Source: Gautieria morchelliformis
Taxonomy: Eukaryota > Basidiomycota > Agaricomycetes > Gomphales > Gomphaceae
Assembly (NCBI GenBank): GCA_015179125.1
Contig: WHVA01000023.1
Location: 124,001 to 188,000, forward strand
Length of the DNA: 64,000 nt
Direction: 5' to 3'
The position numbers and the translations under genes were made by a program. Below are positions 42,567 through 54,173 of the stretch, in pieces (positions within the stretch are counted from its first letter, which is position 1; each line of letters opens with the position of its first letter). The notes below the pieces were generated by a model. The model saw only the letters and a list, made by a program, of their open reading frames with translations. It was not told where the DNA came from and did not search any database.

Positions 42567-45500
42567 GTGCACTTAAAATCGGTACCTTCTGCACTGATAT
42601 ATTGGTGTGGAATGTACTTAAGGTCAGTACCCAGTCTTCCTGCAGTGGTCGGCAGTTTCGAGACGTCCGACGAGGCCCGGGATGCCCAGTTGAACGAAGC
42701 AGTCAGCGAAGTGAAAGTGGTTGATAGTATGAACCCCGTGCCATCCAGAATTATTGAAGCAGGGAATGTGGTCGACGGCATCATTTACGTCACCAATAAT
42801 ACTGTCATCCCGACAATGGCAGCTTGGGATCCACTCCTGAACAAGATCAAGCTGTTTACCGAGATCGTGGATGGGATCTCAGAGGTATGGTTCAACATTG
42901 GTGATCTCTCGGATCATCTCATGTACACGGTTTGCTTTATTCTAGGTCCATCTTTACACGAAAATGGCATGGTCTATCTTGTCTAGTGTGCCCAAGGTAG
43001 ATCTATCCCATGCACCAGCTGAGTTGACATATCTGACGTCTGGCCCAGGCAATCATTGCTCAGAGGGACTGGGACAATAGCATCAATGAGCTGGCGAAAC
43101 TCATTGGAGACACCTATGCGTTCATCCACATGGCAGAGCTGTTGAAGGAAATTGAATCACAAAAGCCACTTATCATATCCTTGACGAGTCAAATGCTTGA
43201 GTGTAGTTACTTTATTTGCGGCTATGCCAAAGACATGAACTTCTGTATGTTGGATCCAGTGTATCAGGTGGCCGTACTGATGATCTTTGTTCAGGGAAAA
43301 GAACCGCAAAGAATCTATGGTCGGATGTCGACACCACGGTCACACAATACTGGCAACCTTCAACACACTCAGGGTGGCATTACAGGAACACGCCATCATT
43401 CATATCGAAATCAAGGTACTACGTGTTCTGGAGGCTGTCAGGGACATCTGTGAGTTTTCTGGTTTGAGGCTTCTCCCGAGCCTAATACACCTTGCAACCG
43501 GCTGGAGCAGTTCTCCTGATTGACATGCCCTATGCAGCAGCTGGATGCGATCCTAAAAAAGGGTGTTTGCTGGGTACTCGTGAGAAAGTTATTGGGGAGA
43601 TCTGCGATTGGGCCAACCAGGATAGTGATGCTACTCCCTGGATATTTTTCTTGAATGATGTTGCTGGTTCTGGCAAGTCTGTGATTGCTTATGAGGTTGC
43701 TCGATGATTTGATAAACTCAAATGTCTCAGATTGTCATACTTTTTTGACCGTGATCATCCGGCAGAGCGATCCACCGACAATATCTTCTGATCTGGACCC
43801 ACAACACAAAGCATCTTTGGTGAAAGTGGTCGGAGAGCAGACAGCCTTTCGGACTACACGCATACCTCATTGGCAGTTCCAGAAGTTCATTCTAGACACC
43901 GTGCATGGGGTAACGACCATCGGACCAACAGTGATCATTATCGATGCATTGGATGAGAGCGGAGACATGAAATCTTGCCAGGGTCTCTTGTCTGTCCTTG
44001 GCAGCATTGCCGCCTAACTTCCATGTTCTTATCACCTCCTGTGCTGAACAAGACATCCAGGCCACCCTTGTTGGGAAGAAGCATGTGCTTTCCAGGTCCC
44101 TAAAATATATTGACCCGAACCCCGCCGCTGACGTCTCTTTTTTTGTGAAAGATCAACTAGGTCACATTATGGCCCTTGAGCGTAAATGGCCCAACAATGG
44201 CTGGTGTCAGTTATTAGTTGAGAAGGCAGAGGGTCACTTTCAATGGGCATCCACTGCTTGTCGATTTGTGAAAGGGGATGGGAAGTATGGTCGGGATCCT
44301 GTTAACCAACTCCAAAGAATTTTGGTCAAGATCCTCAGCGGGCTGGATCAGTTTTATCTCAGTGTTCTCAAGTAGATATTCGGGGATGATGATGAATTGA
44401 TGGATGATGATGATTTCAGGCAGCGCTTCCATTTGGTGATGGGCTGCATGCTTGCATCCAGGGAACTGCTCTCGATGTCTGCCCTGCAGAAATTGTGCAA
44501 GGAAGATGACTCGGGTACCGAGGTTCATGATATAGTTGGACCTATGGGTGCTCTGCTGAGCATTCCTTCTGGCACAATTGGTCTGCTACACACCTCTTTT
44601 TGTGAGTTCTTGACAGATCGCAACCGGAGTCAAGCATACTATATCAATACCTCTTTACACCATGACGACCTTGCACTCTCATGCTTGCGCATGATGAAGG
44701 ATGAACTTTGTTTCAACATTTATCGGCTTGAAACTTCGCATCTGCGCAACGACAATGTGGTCGACTTGGTGACATGGACCAAGAAGTATATATCCCCCCA
44801 ACTTTCCTATTCTTGCCGTTTTTGGGCGGACCATGTGCGCGCCACCACCTTTACGCCAGGTATAGGTGCAAAGGTCAAGGAGTTCTTTGAGACTAAGCTA
44901 CTCTACTGGCTGGAAGTTTTGAGTCTGATCAAGAAGGTATTCGATGCATCAGCAACGCTCTCGTCAATAATGGACTGGTGTCAGGTGAGTGCCCAAGTTG
45001 GTGTGAGCTCCGACGGGAGTCTAATGAACTTCAGATAATGACATTACAGCATTTGTAATGGATACTCACAATTTTGTAGCTGAATTTGGGAGAATCTCTC
45101 AGAGTGCTCCCCATCTCTACTTGTTGGCACTCCCATTTGTGCCTGAAAGGTCAAAACTATGTGCAACTTACCTCCCACGATTACCATGACTACTCCGCGT
45201 CGAGACCGGGAAAGTGACGATGTGGCCACCTATTCAACTGTTCTGGTAGGCCACACTGTGTGCGTCACGTCCGTGGCATTCTCGCATGATGGCAAGCACA
45301 TTGTCTCTGGGTCTTGGGACATGGTCTGTGTGTGGAATGCAGACACTGGGGAGGTCATTTCAGCACCATTTGAAGGCCTCACTGGTGGCGTCTTGTGGGT
45401 AGTGTTCTCGCATGACAGCAAGCGCATCGTCTCTGGGTATTATGACAAGACGACCCGTGTGTGGAATGCAGACACTGGGGAGCTCATTTCAGCACCATTC

Positions 45501-46022
45501 GAAGGCCACACTGCCCCGGTCAGGTCGGTGGCGTTCTCGCACGACAGCAAGCCAATCGTCTCCGAGTCTGATGACAAGACTATCCGTGTGTGGAATGCAG
45601 ACACCGGGCAGCTCATTTCGGCACCATTCGAAGGCCACACCGACCACATCTGGTCGGTGGCGTTCTTGCATGATGGCAAGTGCATCATATCCGGGTCTCT
45701 GGACGATAGGATTCATGTGTGGAATGCAGACACTGGGGAGTTCATTTCAGCACCATTCTCAGGTTGGTTGCGTTTTTGCAAGATGACAAGCGGGTTGTCT
45801 CTGGGTCTGATGACACAATGATCCATGTGTGGAATGCAGACACGGGGGAGCTTGTTTCAGCACCATTCAAAGGACACCAGTTTTGTCATGTCAGTCGTGT
45901 TCTCACAGGATGGCAAGCATGTCGTCTTTGAGTCTTATGACGGCACGATCCTTGTGTGGAATTCAGACACCGGGGAGCTCATTTCAGCACCATTTGAAGG
46001 CCACACCGCCCTGGTCAGGTCA
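42567..46022 (+). pseudogene. NACHT-WD40 (NLR-type) gene, first part
   Basis: Basidiomycete NLR-like protein. A helical N-terminal region (AAWDPLLNKIKLFTEIVDGI; AIIAQRDWDNSINELAKLIG) is spread over exons with introns at about 42886-42945, 42996-43050 and 43243-43294. The NACHT ATPase has Walker A FLNDVAGSGKSV (about 43650-43680) and Walker B VIIIDALDESG (about 43936-43968). A helical linker (HNFVAEFGRISQSAPHLYLL at about 45070) leads to a WD40 array from 45240: 43-residue repeats such as SVAFSHDGKHIVSGSWD and RVWNADTGELISAPFEGH. Such proteins are implicated in fungal self/non-self recognition. Defects: TGA 43705-43707 (expected CGA), TAG 44373-44375 (expected CAG), several frameshifts, and a deletion in a WD unit near 45762. 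Confidence 0.9.
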
Positions 46023-47444
46023 ATAGGCGGATGCTCACAACTTTTTATTACCTGTAGCTTCACCCATTTTATTCTCAGATTATAGAAAAGAAGAGGACGA
46101 AAGTATATGCCAATCTTATAGTTGGGCTATAAATAAATTTTCTTTCGTCCTGACCTGAGCGGTGGCTCCACCAACGAGAACGCCTCTTCTGATTTTTATG
46201 CCTCTTCTTATTTTTTCTACCCACTTTTAATATACACTATATCATTATAACTATTCATATATATTACAAATATCTACACAACTACTATTACTCCATATGG
46301 TAGTCTAATACTCTCTCATTATAACTAGTCATACTAATACTCCTACTCATATCTATTAGAAGTATCCATCCAACTATCTGTTATTCTATCTTGTAGTCAG
46401 ATACTCTCTCATATGTATATATATCTCCAAGATGTTTAAACATATACAGAATATTCTAATAACATCTATTATTCTCCTTATAAATATTACTGTAGATTCC
46501 TATATGTTGTTATTAATACTCTTATAATGTATATTATATACTCATACTAGCCAATAGACCCGTGCTTCGCACCGGGTTAGTTAAGGTTAGCATTGCACAT
46601 GGGTAGTTAATAGAATCAAAGAATTATTTGGTGAAATGAAACTACATACATTAAATACAAATGGAAATACATATTTAATCAGGCTTCAGCAGCACTTCTT
46701 TGTATACAATATTAGAAGTTTTGTTCCCCTCCCCTAAAGAACATGGACTCTGTTCCAATTAGTGCAATGTAAAACTGCCCATGGGAAAATGCTGCATATT
46801 GCAAGTCTATTCCTACTGTGCCCCTGTGCTGCACACCAGGATGACAGCGCTGGGTAGGGACTGCCGGTGCAAGAGAGCTATGCTCTCTAGTTGGAGATTA
46901 TAGGTTTTTCTAGTCCTTTAGTATGATGTCATGCTGTGCCACCCATTGTTCTCAGAGTATATAGTGGGTCCACTTAGATTAGTAATAGAGACTCCTCTTT
47001 CCTGCTCACTATCAGCAGTGTTTGTAGTTCTGCACAGTTCGTCACCACAGGGAGGCATCCCTCCTTACACTGGGGACCCATGGGATGAGCCTGAATGTGC
47101 TTGGACCACAGCTAGGGTGGATACCTATGGTTAGGTCAAACACATTGGGTAAATAAAACTTGGGATAAGTAAAATCATTTGGATAATTAAAACACATCTT
47201 ATAATAATTGAAAGTAGCTCTAAATAATGCATCAGGGTAGGTAATGTCTCCACCCATTTCTCCCATATGTGTGTGCCCCTCATGGGTAGCATGTCCCTAT
47301 GTATGGCATGTGTTCCCAGAGTGTAGTGTGTCCCGCAAGTATAGTGTGCATAGCATGTCCCCCATGTGTAGTGTGTTCCCCATGTGTAAGGTGTCCCCCA
47401 TGTGTAGTGTGTCTCCCAAGTATATCATGTGTATTATGTCCCTT
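46023..47444. other. First part of a 3.8-kb insertion in the WD40 array
   Basis: AT-rich DNA with a small inverted repeat AGGACGAAAG/CTTTCGTCCT (46095-46104/46142-46151) and the hairpin-forming GACCCGTGCTTCGCACCGGG near 46557. No gene recognised. The end (about 47270-47440) is a minisatellite of about 20-bp units of the type GTGTAGTGTGTCCCCCA. Confidence 0.55.
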
Positions 47445-48065
47445 TGTTACGACCATGCATTTGCGACTTCTGACACTCAGTTCCGCTTCCTTTCCGACAT
47501 CCCGATAATTCTGACAATCCCGCCCCTTGTTATATCCTTTCTTCTTTCCACTCTATTACTTGGACCTATCAGACTCAACTCACAGCACAGCAAGACCATA
47601 TGACCGGCCCTTATTGTTCCGTTATGTCAGATATGCTTTCCATCCCCTTGTCCTTGACTCTACCCTGCACCCCCTTGTAGTGCTTTGTTCTCAATTAGTT
47701 ACTTACCCCATATATCTTATCTGACTTCCACTTAGTACTACCCCATTACCTGTTGTCTCAGCTCTTTGTATATAAGCCCTCATGTATGCTCATTATTCTG
47801 AAATCAGATAATCACCTTCGATACATGATTTCATTTGCTCTATCTCCTGTTCTTAGCACAGCGAGTAACGCAGCTCACCTCCGTCTCTTAGCCTTCCGCC
47901 TTCCACCTTCCGACTTAACTCTTGGCCTTTAACTTAGTTCGATACTTTCCAACTTTGGACTTACAATCTGAAATACTTAGGACGATAGTTCATTGGGGGT
48001 GCAACACATAAGTTGAAGCCACCATCCTTTCTAGTTCTGACCTCCAGAAATCACAATACGTAACA
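47445..48065 (+). mobile_element. Solo Gypsy D LTR, TSD CCCTT
   Basis: 621 bp, TGTTACGACCATGC to CAATACGTAACA. Exact CCCTT at 47440-47444 and 48066-48070. It splits the minisatellite of about 20-bp units, which resumes at 48071. Diverged from the copy at 34359, with CpG loss. Confidence 0.95.
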
Positions 48066-48070
48066 CCCTT

Positions 48071-48235
48071 GTGCATAGCATGTCCCCCAAGTATATCATG
48101 TGTAGCATGTCTCTTGTTTGTAGTATGTCCCCCATGTGTAGTGTGTCCCCTGAGTGTAGCATGTCCTCCAAGTATAGTGTGCAGAGCATGTCCCTTGTTT
48201 GTAGTATGTTCCCATATGTAGCATAACCCTAAGAG
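48071..48235. repeat. About 20-bp minisatellite, continuation
   Basis: Units such as AGTATGTCCCCCATGTGTAG and AGTGTGTCCCCTGAGTGTAG continue the array seen at 47270-47440 before the LTR insertion. Confidence 0.75.
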
Positions 48236-48409
48236 CCTAAAAGTGAACTTGTTGTAGGGGCAGAGAAAATAAATAAATGTCAGAGGGTTTACAATGGATA
48301 ATAGACTTACATTTTGCAAGCAGAGGCTGTTGTCATTAATTTTTAGCAAAGTCAAGGAAATTTTTTGGTATCTATTTTGACAAATATACAGTATATATAT
48401 ACATGAAAA

Positions 48410-49320
48410 AAAAAACAAATAACAATTAAAAACAAAGAGACACTGATCCTAATAAATATCAAAAAGGAAGGAGATATGATAGCAAGAAACATACCACTTG
48501 CAGCCATGACACACAGGAATGGTGGGAGCCCTGAACCTGGGCTAGAAAAAAAAAAAGAAAAAAAAAGAGGATAAAAAAGCAAAAACTTATTGCAAGAAAT
48601 GTCAGAAAAAAACACACCACAGGCTATGATGATGATAAAGAAAGGTGGGAGGCAATAAGAGGAGCAGGCCAGGCTGAAAAGCAGTCAAAAAGTGGTTAAA
48701 AAAGCGAAAATGTTAGAAGAAATACCATGGAGAGAAGCTGATCCTAATAAATGTCAAAACAACACAAATATGATAGCATGACACACCAGATGCAGCAATG
48801 GCAGACAGGAAAGGTGGGAAACACTGAGAGGAGGAACCTGGGCTGAAAAGATGGCAAAAAGAGGATAAAAAAGCGAAAATTAGGGGAAGAAATGACAGAT
48901 ATGATAAGGAAAGAGCACACAGGAGGCAGTAGTGATGACCAAGAAAGGTGGAGGCAATGAGAGGAGCAACATAAGCTGAAAAGAAGTCAAACAGAGATTA
49001 AAAAAGCGAAAATTATACCAAGAAATAGCAATATTTACCATGGAGAGAAGCTGATTCTAATAAATATCAAAACATGATAGCAAGACACACACCAGATGCA
49101 CCAATATCAGACAGGCAAGGTGAGAGGCATTGAGAGAGGTGGCTGAAAAGAAGACAAAATGAGGATAAAAAAGCGAAAATTATTGGAAGAAATGATAGAT
49201 ATTACAGGAAAAAAACACACCAGAGCCAGTAATGGCCATCAAGAAAGGTGGGAGGCAATGAGAGGAGCAGCCTAGGGTGAAAAGAAGTCAAAAGAGGATA
49301 AAAAAGCGAAAATATTAACA
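48410..49320. repeat. Satellite-like array, three about 298-bp dimers
   Basis: The marker ATAAAAAAGCGAAAA (or close) recurs at about 48570, 48700, 48866, 48995, 49165 and 49297, at spacings alternating near 130 and 168 bp. Two related subunits therefore form an about 298-bp higher-order unit repeated about three times. Other shared words: GAAAGGTGGGAGGCAATGAG, GAGAAGCTGATCCTAATAAA and ACACACCAGATGCA. Non-coding. Confidence 0.85.
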
Positions 49321-49329
49321 AAATTTACC

Positions 49330-49520
49330 TGAGGGGACTGTAGAGAGACAGAGAGCCCCAGTAAGAGACACAGAAAGAGCCACACACAGAGAAAGCCAGT
49401 AGCAGACACAGAGAGAGCCAGACAGAGAGCCAAACAGAGAGCCAGACAGAGAGACAGCCAGCAACAGACAGAGAGCCAACAGCATAGACAGAGAGCCAGC
49501 AGCAGAGAGACAGATCCAGC
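49330..49520. repeat. GA-rich simple repeat
   Basis: Degenerate CAGAGAGCCAGA and CAGAGAGCC units. The purine strand is the plus strand. No coding meaning. Confidence 0.85.
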
Positions 49521-49635
49521 AGGCACAAAGACAGTGGGCAGGAGAGCCAGAGGTTGCCAGTTGGACCAGAGGAAATGGCAGCAGGAGGGTTGAGGGAAGG
49601 TGGGTGCGCGCGCGCAGCAACGTTGGACGCGAACC

Positions 49636-49647
49636 GGTCACGTGACC
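49636..49647. promoter_or_regulatory. Palindrome GGTCACGTGACC (E-box core)
   Basis: Perfect 12-bp palindrome with the CACGTG core, in a short GC-rich stretch between AT-rich repeats. A similar 16-bp palindrome lies at 62063-62078. A possible bHLH-type binding site; function is inference only. Confidence 0.45.
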
Positions 49648-49863
49648 AGGAGCGCTGTTGGTCGCTCGCGGCCGCGCCGCTCGCATTCAAACTCCGCCAC
49701 AGTAGAAAGTTGCGTGGTTTGTTTGTGTCTTAGTCAGGGTTATGTCAGGATTATGTCAGTATCATGTCAGCAGCGCGTGCTGTTTTATAGTGAGGCCCAC
49801 AACCGCCCCCCTAGAACTTTATACTATTGATATGCTGTATCACATGACCATTTTGATTATCCT

Positions 49864-50392
49864 CCATGGCGTTCTCACATGATGGCAAGCGAATCGTCTC
49901 CGGGTCTGATGACAAGACTATCCGTGTGTGGAATGCAGACACCAGGGAGCTCATTTTGGCACCATTCGAAGGCCACACCAACCGCATCTGGTCAGTGGCG
50001 TTCTCGCATGATGGCAAGCACATTGTCTCCAGGTCTTTGGACAATACGATTCGTGTGTGGAATGCAGACAGTGGGGAGCTCATTTCAGCACCATTCAAAG
50101 GCCAGACCCATGTTGTCTCGTCAGTGGGGTTCTCGCACGACAGCAAGCGCATCGTCTCCGGGTCTTTTGACAACATGATCTGTGTGTGGAATGCAGACAC
50201 CGGGGAGCTCATTTCAGCACCATTCAAAGGCCACACCGACACCATGACGTGGTGTTCTTGCATGACGGCAAGCACATCGTCTCTGGGTCTTTTGACAACA
50301 CGATCCATGTGTGGAAGACAGACACCAGGGAGCTCATTTCAGCACTGTTCAAAGGCCACACCTGTGTCATCTTTCTAAAGAGTATGGGGTAA
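49864..50392 (+). pseudogene. NACHT-WD40 gene, second part (WD40 repeats)
   Basis: Four further WD40 units in one frame from 49866: AFSHDGKRIVSGSDDKTIRV, ISAPFKGQTHVVSSVGFSHD, GSFDNMICVWNADTGELISA, then a frame change in the last unit. They follow directly on the repeats that stop at 46022 (GHTALVRS), so the intervening 3.8 kb is an insertion. Unit DNA (129 bp) is very similar between the two halves. The last unit reads out into unrelated sequence at about 50370. Confidence 0.9.
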
Positions 50393-50858
50393 TGAAGCAG
50401 GTAGTCGAAAGTGTGTCTCGGCTGTGTCTAGGGAAAATACTACTACGTGTAGCTAAGGGAATAGATCCTGGAGTGGTCTGGTGCGATACAGAGAGATTGG
50501 ATGCGCTAAGAACTCAAGCTCAGGGGAGAATGACCAGCAAAAAGGTGGTTTTAATTGGAAGGTATGGCTCTGTTTTTATACAAGCATAGCTATCGTGGAT
50601 TGATGGTGGGATAGAGGGGGCATGGGTGAGGATAGCGTCAGATAGGATGGGCCGAGGGTCAGAGATGGGTGTGGAGCATACAGGGGGTAGATCAGGAAGG
50701 GGAAACTACCTGCAAGTACATATGGTGGAGCAACATGATATGATCGTGAAAATAGACAGGGTTGTATCAGGTACAGAGGGGAAAGAAAATACATGGGTCT
50801 CGATCGTCCAGTTGATCCATGATTGAGATATGGCGTTGTGAGCCCCTGATGACGCGTA
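50393..50858. other. Spacer between WD40 repeats and Gypsy A copy 2
   Basis: No motif recognised. Could be the 3' end of the NLR gene or intergenic sequence. The Gypsy A LTR starts at 50859. Confidence 0.4.
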
Positions 50859-51524
50859 TGTCAGGGGACACCCTGTTTTCCATTTCCAGTTCCGACACCA
50901 CACCCAGTTCCGACTCCATTTCCGACTCCGCTTCCGGTTCCGATTCCATCTCCGCCTCCGCTTTCGGAAATGATTCCGCTTCTGGGAGAACTTCCCCCAG
51001 TTCTGTTCGCCTTGCCAGTTCCACTCCAATTTCCGAGTTCCACTCTCGGAACAGTGTCGGAAATCAAGCGACTTGCATAATAGGTGGCATCAAGGGTCGA
51101 TCAAGGGTCAGGGAGATGCAGGGTTGATGGCGGGTGCCAAGTGTTGTCCCTGGCTGCGCAGCGTAGTATAATATGGGCTCACTGACATTGGGGGTCCTTA
51201 GAGGATCTCTTTGGATTTCCCCTTGTCAGGTGAGAATCCCCCCTCTTGTATACTCTGTCCATTTATACAGACTTTGGATTTCCCCTTGTCAGTTGTGTGG
51301 TAGTGTGATCCCACAACCAGCCAGGGTTGCCCTTACAGCAGAAAAGCCTCTCCCCTAGAGGACCGGCGGTCGTACTGCGCGTTGCATTCGCCATAGGTGC
51401 GTTCGGAATCGGAGACAGCGACTCGGAGATCGCGACCTCTTCCGCACACACAGCGTATGACAGCCCCTCTTCTTACGTCGAGCTCCCAGCCCCGGAAATC
51501 CCGTCCCATATTTCTCCTTCCGAC

Positions 51525-52700
51525 ATGGATCTGGACGATCGTCTTCGGAATATGGAGGAGGAATTGACGCGGAACCAGATGAAGACCGACGCGATTGAAA
51601 CAGCCTTACAAGCGATTTTGGCTAAGTTAGATATTCCACAAAGTGGTGGAAATGAAATGCTGGATGATCCGGATTTCGGAAAAGCGGCAGCAGTGGAAGA
51701 GAGGATGTCCGCGAAGTTAGCAAAGGTCAAACCCGCAACTCCGGCAGACTTTGACGGAGATCGGGAAAAGGGGCGCGCATTCTTCAACACATGCAGCATC
51801 TACTTCGCAATTGTCGGCGACCTCTTTCCGAACGACCAGGCTCAGATCCACTGGGCATTGTCCTTTTTCAAGTCGGACCGCGCAGCCCGGTTTGCAAACA
51901 AGGTGATCCGACATGAAGCGAAGGGCAAGGGGAACTACTTCCGGGACTGGGACACCTTCGAGAAAACATTTTCCGACCAGTTCTGCCCGAAAAATGAACA
52001 GCTCACAGCCCTCACGAAGCTCGAGGGGACCAGCTGGTACCAGGCCAAGGATCCGGTCGATGACTACATCGATCGCTTCCAGGAGCTCATCGACCTTGCA
52101 GAGTATGACGACGACAAGACGATCATCATCAAATTCCGATGAGGACTTGATCCGACACTCCAGAACCAAGTTGCGCTGCTTGGGGATGGAGCTCCGGATT
52201 TCGATGACCTGGAAGGGTGGTACCAAGCTGCGCAGAGGGTGTCCCGGAACAGGGAAGCAAATGAGGCCTTCGTGGAGACAAACCGGAACATGACACGCAG
52301 TTCCGCTCGTCCTACTCCACCTGTGCCAAAACCAGGAAGTGCATTGATTCCCACACGGACAGTATTTCCGACGCTTGCTCCGCCTGCTCCTATTAGGAAC
52401 CCTAGCCCCCCTCCCTCAAAGGGTGGCCCTACCCCGATGGATGTTGACCGCATGCGTGGAAAAGGCCACGGAACTATCATCTGCTTCCGATGCCGACAAC
52501 CAGGCCACTATGCTCACGAGTGCCCCCAAGCCTTTGACATCCGGCTTATGACCACGGAGGAGAAACTCGAGCTCCTTCCAGAGTTCCTCGCACTCGCGGA
52601 CATAAGGAGAGTGCCCACTGCAGAATATATTTCCGAAAATGCGGAACATGGTCCACCGGAAGTGGAAGATGCGTCGGATTTTGTGACGCGCAGCGGGTGA
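51525..52700 (+). pseudogene. Gypsy A copy 2 gag, one nonsense codon
   Basis: ATG 51525 (MDLDDRLRNMEEEL). Closely matches the Gag at 31065-32240, including FFNTCSIYFAIVGDLFPNDQ and zinc knuckle CFRCRQPGHYAHEC. TGA at 52140-52142 replaces the CGA found in the other copy (31623-31625, complement): a direct C-to-T nonsense change. Otherwise open to TGA at about 52700 in the same CAGCGGGTGA context, where -1 frameshifting would enter protease. Confidence 0.92.
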
Positions 52701-53744
52701 GATGTGTGCCCCTGCTGCCTGTACATAACCGGTTTGCCTGTCTTGATGTAGAGAATGAAAAGCCCCCACTCCCCTCACTTCGTACGGACCCACCGGATAA
52801 AGTCACACAAAAACCAAATCCGACACCCCATCCATCCCGCATCCGCCCTTGGGAGAGACGCCTTCCAAGGCGCTATGTTGTTGCTGCCACCCCTGGCCCC
52901 AAGTCACTAGTCATTAAGGTGGAGATCCAGACGACAGATACGGCGGAAGTCAAATCCGGACCCGCCCTTGTCGATTGCGGGGCCACTAGTCAGTTTATAG
53001 ACCGGGACTATGTGGAACGGAACCGACTGACCATGCGGAAGTTGCAACGTGCAATCCCGGTGTTCAATGTGGATGGAAGCCCCAATGAGGCAGGTGTTAG
53101 CAACTAGGGGCTATGGCAGGGAAGGTTCGGTAGAGTTCTTAGAAAGCTAGAATCAAATGTACTCTCTCAGTGAATTTATTGTCACTGATATATTAATACA
53201 ATACCTAGAATCAAATACACTACATGATTTTCAGTCAACATGCTATGTAAATATGAAAGATACTACTCGCCTCTCTCAGTGAATTTATTGTCACTGAGAG
53301 AGGAGTACAATCCTGTCTCAGAAGGCATATACGTGCACCCGGCCCTTTAGCGCCCAAGAGCTCGCGCGTCGAAGTCATTTCAAACTCCGCTGGGTGCAGC
53401 CGCCTGTGAAAATAGAAATAACAAAGTGGAATGGAGAGATAGGGAGTGACTAGAAAATTTCGAAAATAAGCAGAGAAATGGATGCATGGTACAAGAACAA
53501 TGTGAGAAACAATTGGAAACACCACACAATAAATTGAACATATTATGCTTGATTTTGGTGCAGGAGAATAATTGCACCCAACAGCAGGGTCCATCACGGA
53601 GATAGTAGACACAATTCTCCGCTACGATGGACACTCAGAACGCACTTCCTTTGCAGTCACCAGCCTGGGGAAGCAAGACATCATCCTCGGGTTTACCTGG
53701 CTTCAGGAGCACAACCTGGAGATCAATTGGCAGACTCGGAAGGT
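52697..53744 (+). pseudogene. Gypsy A copy 2 protease, interrupted and truncated
   Basis: Frame 52697-53094 holds GPALVDCGATSQFIDRDYVE, with the DCG active site. The Copia LTR interrupts after GSPNEAG, and the frame resumes at 53589 with ITEIVDTILRYDGHSERTSF and IILGFTWLQEHNLEINW before the truncation at 53744. Confidence 0.9.
53095..53583 (-). mobile_element. Solo Copia LTR in Gypsy A protease, TSD GCAGG
   Basis: 489 bp, TGTTAGCAACT to CACCCAACA on the plus strand. Exact GCAGG at 53090-53094 and 53584-53588. The empty site is present in Gypsy A copy 1 (AATGAGGCAGGGTCC in reverse complement near 30676), which proves the insertion. Very similar to the LTR at 2944-3431. Confidence 0.97.
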
Positions 53745-54173
53745 ACTGTGTGGAATATCTAACTTAGCCAAAATCGGTTGTAAGGCTGTTTCAATCGCGT
53801 CGGTCTTCATCCGGTTCCGCGTCAATTCCTCCTCCATATTCCGAAGACGATCGTCCGGATCCATGTTGGAAGGAGAAATATGGGACGGGATTTCCGGGGT
53901 TGGGAGCTTGATGTAAGAAGAGGGGCTGTCGTACGCTGTGTGTGCGGAAGAGGTTGCGATCTCCGAGTCGCTGTCTCCGATTCCGAACGCACCTATGGCG
54001 AATGCAATGCGCAGTACGACCGCCGGTCCTCTAGGGGAGAGGCTTTTCTGCTGTAAGGGCAACCCTGGCTAGTTGTGGAGATCACACTATCACACTACCA
54101 CACAACTGACAAGGGGAAATCCAAAGAGAAAAGTCTAAGGACCCCCAATGTCAGCGAGCCCATATTATACTAC
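53745..54173 (-). mobile_element. Inverted Gypsy A 5' end (gag start and partial LTR)
   Basis: Minus strand reads partial LTR (54173-54052), leader and Gag N-terminus (DPDDRLRNMEEELTRNRM), ending at 53745 (KLDIPH). It is head to head with the direct 5' half at 50859-53744. The LTR piece has lost the segment between its two GACAAGGGGAAATCCAAAG motifs. Confidence 0.9.

Larger units (their letters stand above)
50859..53744 (+). mobile_element. Gypsy A copy 2, 5' half
   Basis: 5' LTR 50859-51337 (TGTCAGGGG to CCTTACA), gag and protease. It breaks off at 53744 inside protease and is followed immediately by an inverted piece of the same 5' end. Left flank GCGTA. A Copia LTR is nested at 53095-53583. 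Confidence 0.92.

Noticed and set aside
47244..47603. Cys/Pro/Ser-repeat open frame
   Set aside because: Arises from the about 20-bp minisatellite and runs into the Gypsy D LTR.
46023..49863. Helitron as the source of the 3.8-kb insertion
   Set aside because: No 5' TC or 3' CTRR with hairpin at the borders and no A/T target; the hairpin near 46557 is internal.
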